Origin: a bacterium | GTDB taxonomy: Bacteria > Latescibacterota > UBA2968 | Direction: 5' to 3' | DNA: 5,223 bases | NCBI GenBank assembly: GCA_027296045.1 | Contig: JAPUJS010000498.1 | Span: 1 to 5,223 of the forward strand | Shown: piece by piece, positions 5,164 to 5,223 of the stretch | How the letters are laid out: every line of letters begins with the position of its first letter | How positions within the stretch are numbered: the stretch's first letter is position 1 | Translations under genes and position numbers: made by a program | Notes under the pieces: model-generated | The model's database searches: none | Told to the model about the DNA's origin: nothing | The model's input: only the letters and a program-made list of their open reading frames with translations

Positions 5164-5223
5164 ATGGGAGATTATTTGCATTCGCTCAGAGTGCTCTGGT
5201 CGTGCAAGAGGGCTAAAACGCTC
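5164..5223 (+). CDS. Possible start of a further gene (20 codons, runs off the right edge)
   Basis: An ATG at 5164 opens a frame that stays open to the window end and reads MGDYLHSLRVLWSCKRAKTL. AGGA (5152-5155) lies 8 nt upstream, a plausible ribosome binding site. Forty bases separate it from the stop of the PLP-enzyme gene, which would suit an operon. Twenty codons are too few to recognise a family or exclude chance. Confidence 0.3.
   Translation, partial: MGDYLHSLRVLWSCKRAKTL

Noticed and set aside
3899..5165. Minus-strand open frames (139, 117, 134 and 184 codons) opposite the PLP-enzyme gene
   Set aside because: The plus-strand gene has full family motifs across this stretch. The antisense frames are Gly/Ala/Val/Asp-rich shadows of its C-ending codons.

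Overview
The window is bacterial, GC-rich and gene-dense. Each gene start has an ATG, and three of the four complete or partial genes have a clear Shine-Dalgarno site. An Fe(II)/2-oxoglutarate oxygenase of the phytanoyl-CoA dioxygenase type, a TIM-barrel amidohydrolase, a D-threonine aldolase/D-serine dehydratase-like PLP enzyme and a large lipoprotein together suggest an environmental Gram-negative organism. Little-cultivated phyla rich in PhyH-family oxygenases, such as Latescibacterota or Poribacteria, would fit, but the taxonomic guess is weak.

The left part (1-1331) is a minus-strand pair. An amidohydrolase_2-family hydrolase (423-1331) is followed after 45 bp by the N-terminal part of a PhyH-family dioxygenase (1-377, running off the left edge). 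Both have strong ribosome binding sites, and they look like one small catabolic operon with a possible promoter at 1387-1415.

The centre (1495-3828, minus strand) is the most unusual gene, a 777-residue predicted lipoprotein. Its order is lipobox, SLBB-like beta-grasp domain, an unassigned segment, 31 uninterrupted nine-residue repeats of consensus [YF]-P-D-G-R, a beta-sandwich-like segment and a C-terminal CAP/SCP domain. The nonamer array resembles the G-box (Tcp10_C) of the centriolar protein CPAP/CENPJ and is predicted to form a long single-layer beta-sheet. I do not recognise this combination of domains as a described protein.

The right part (4077-5123, plus strand) encodes a PLP-dependent D-threonine aldolase/D-serine dehydratase-like enzyme. 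It is transcribed divergently from the lipoprotein gene across a 248-bp intergenic region. That region holds two back-to-back sigma70-like promoters, with a pair of 8-bp direct repeats 20 bp apart touching both -35 boxes, so shared regulation is possible. After 5123 there is a short spacer and a possible start of another plus-strand gene at 5164. I see no RNA genes, insertion sequences, CRISPR arrays or convincing intrinsic terminators.
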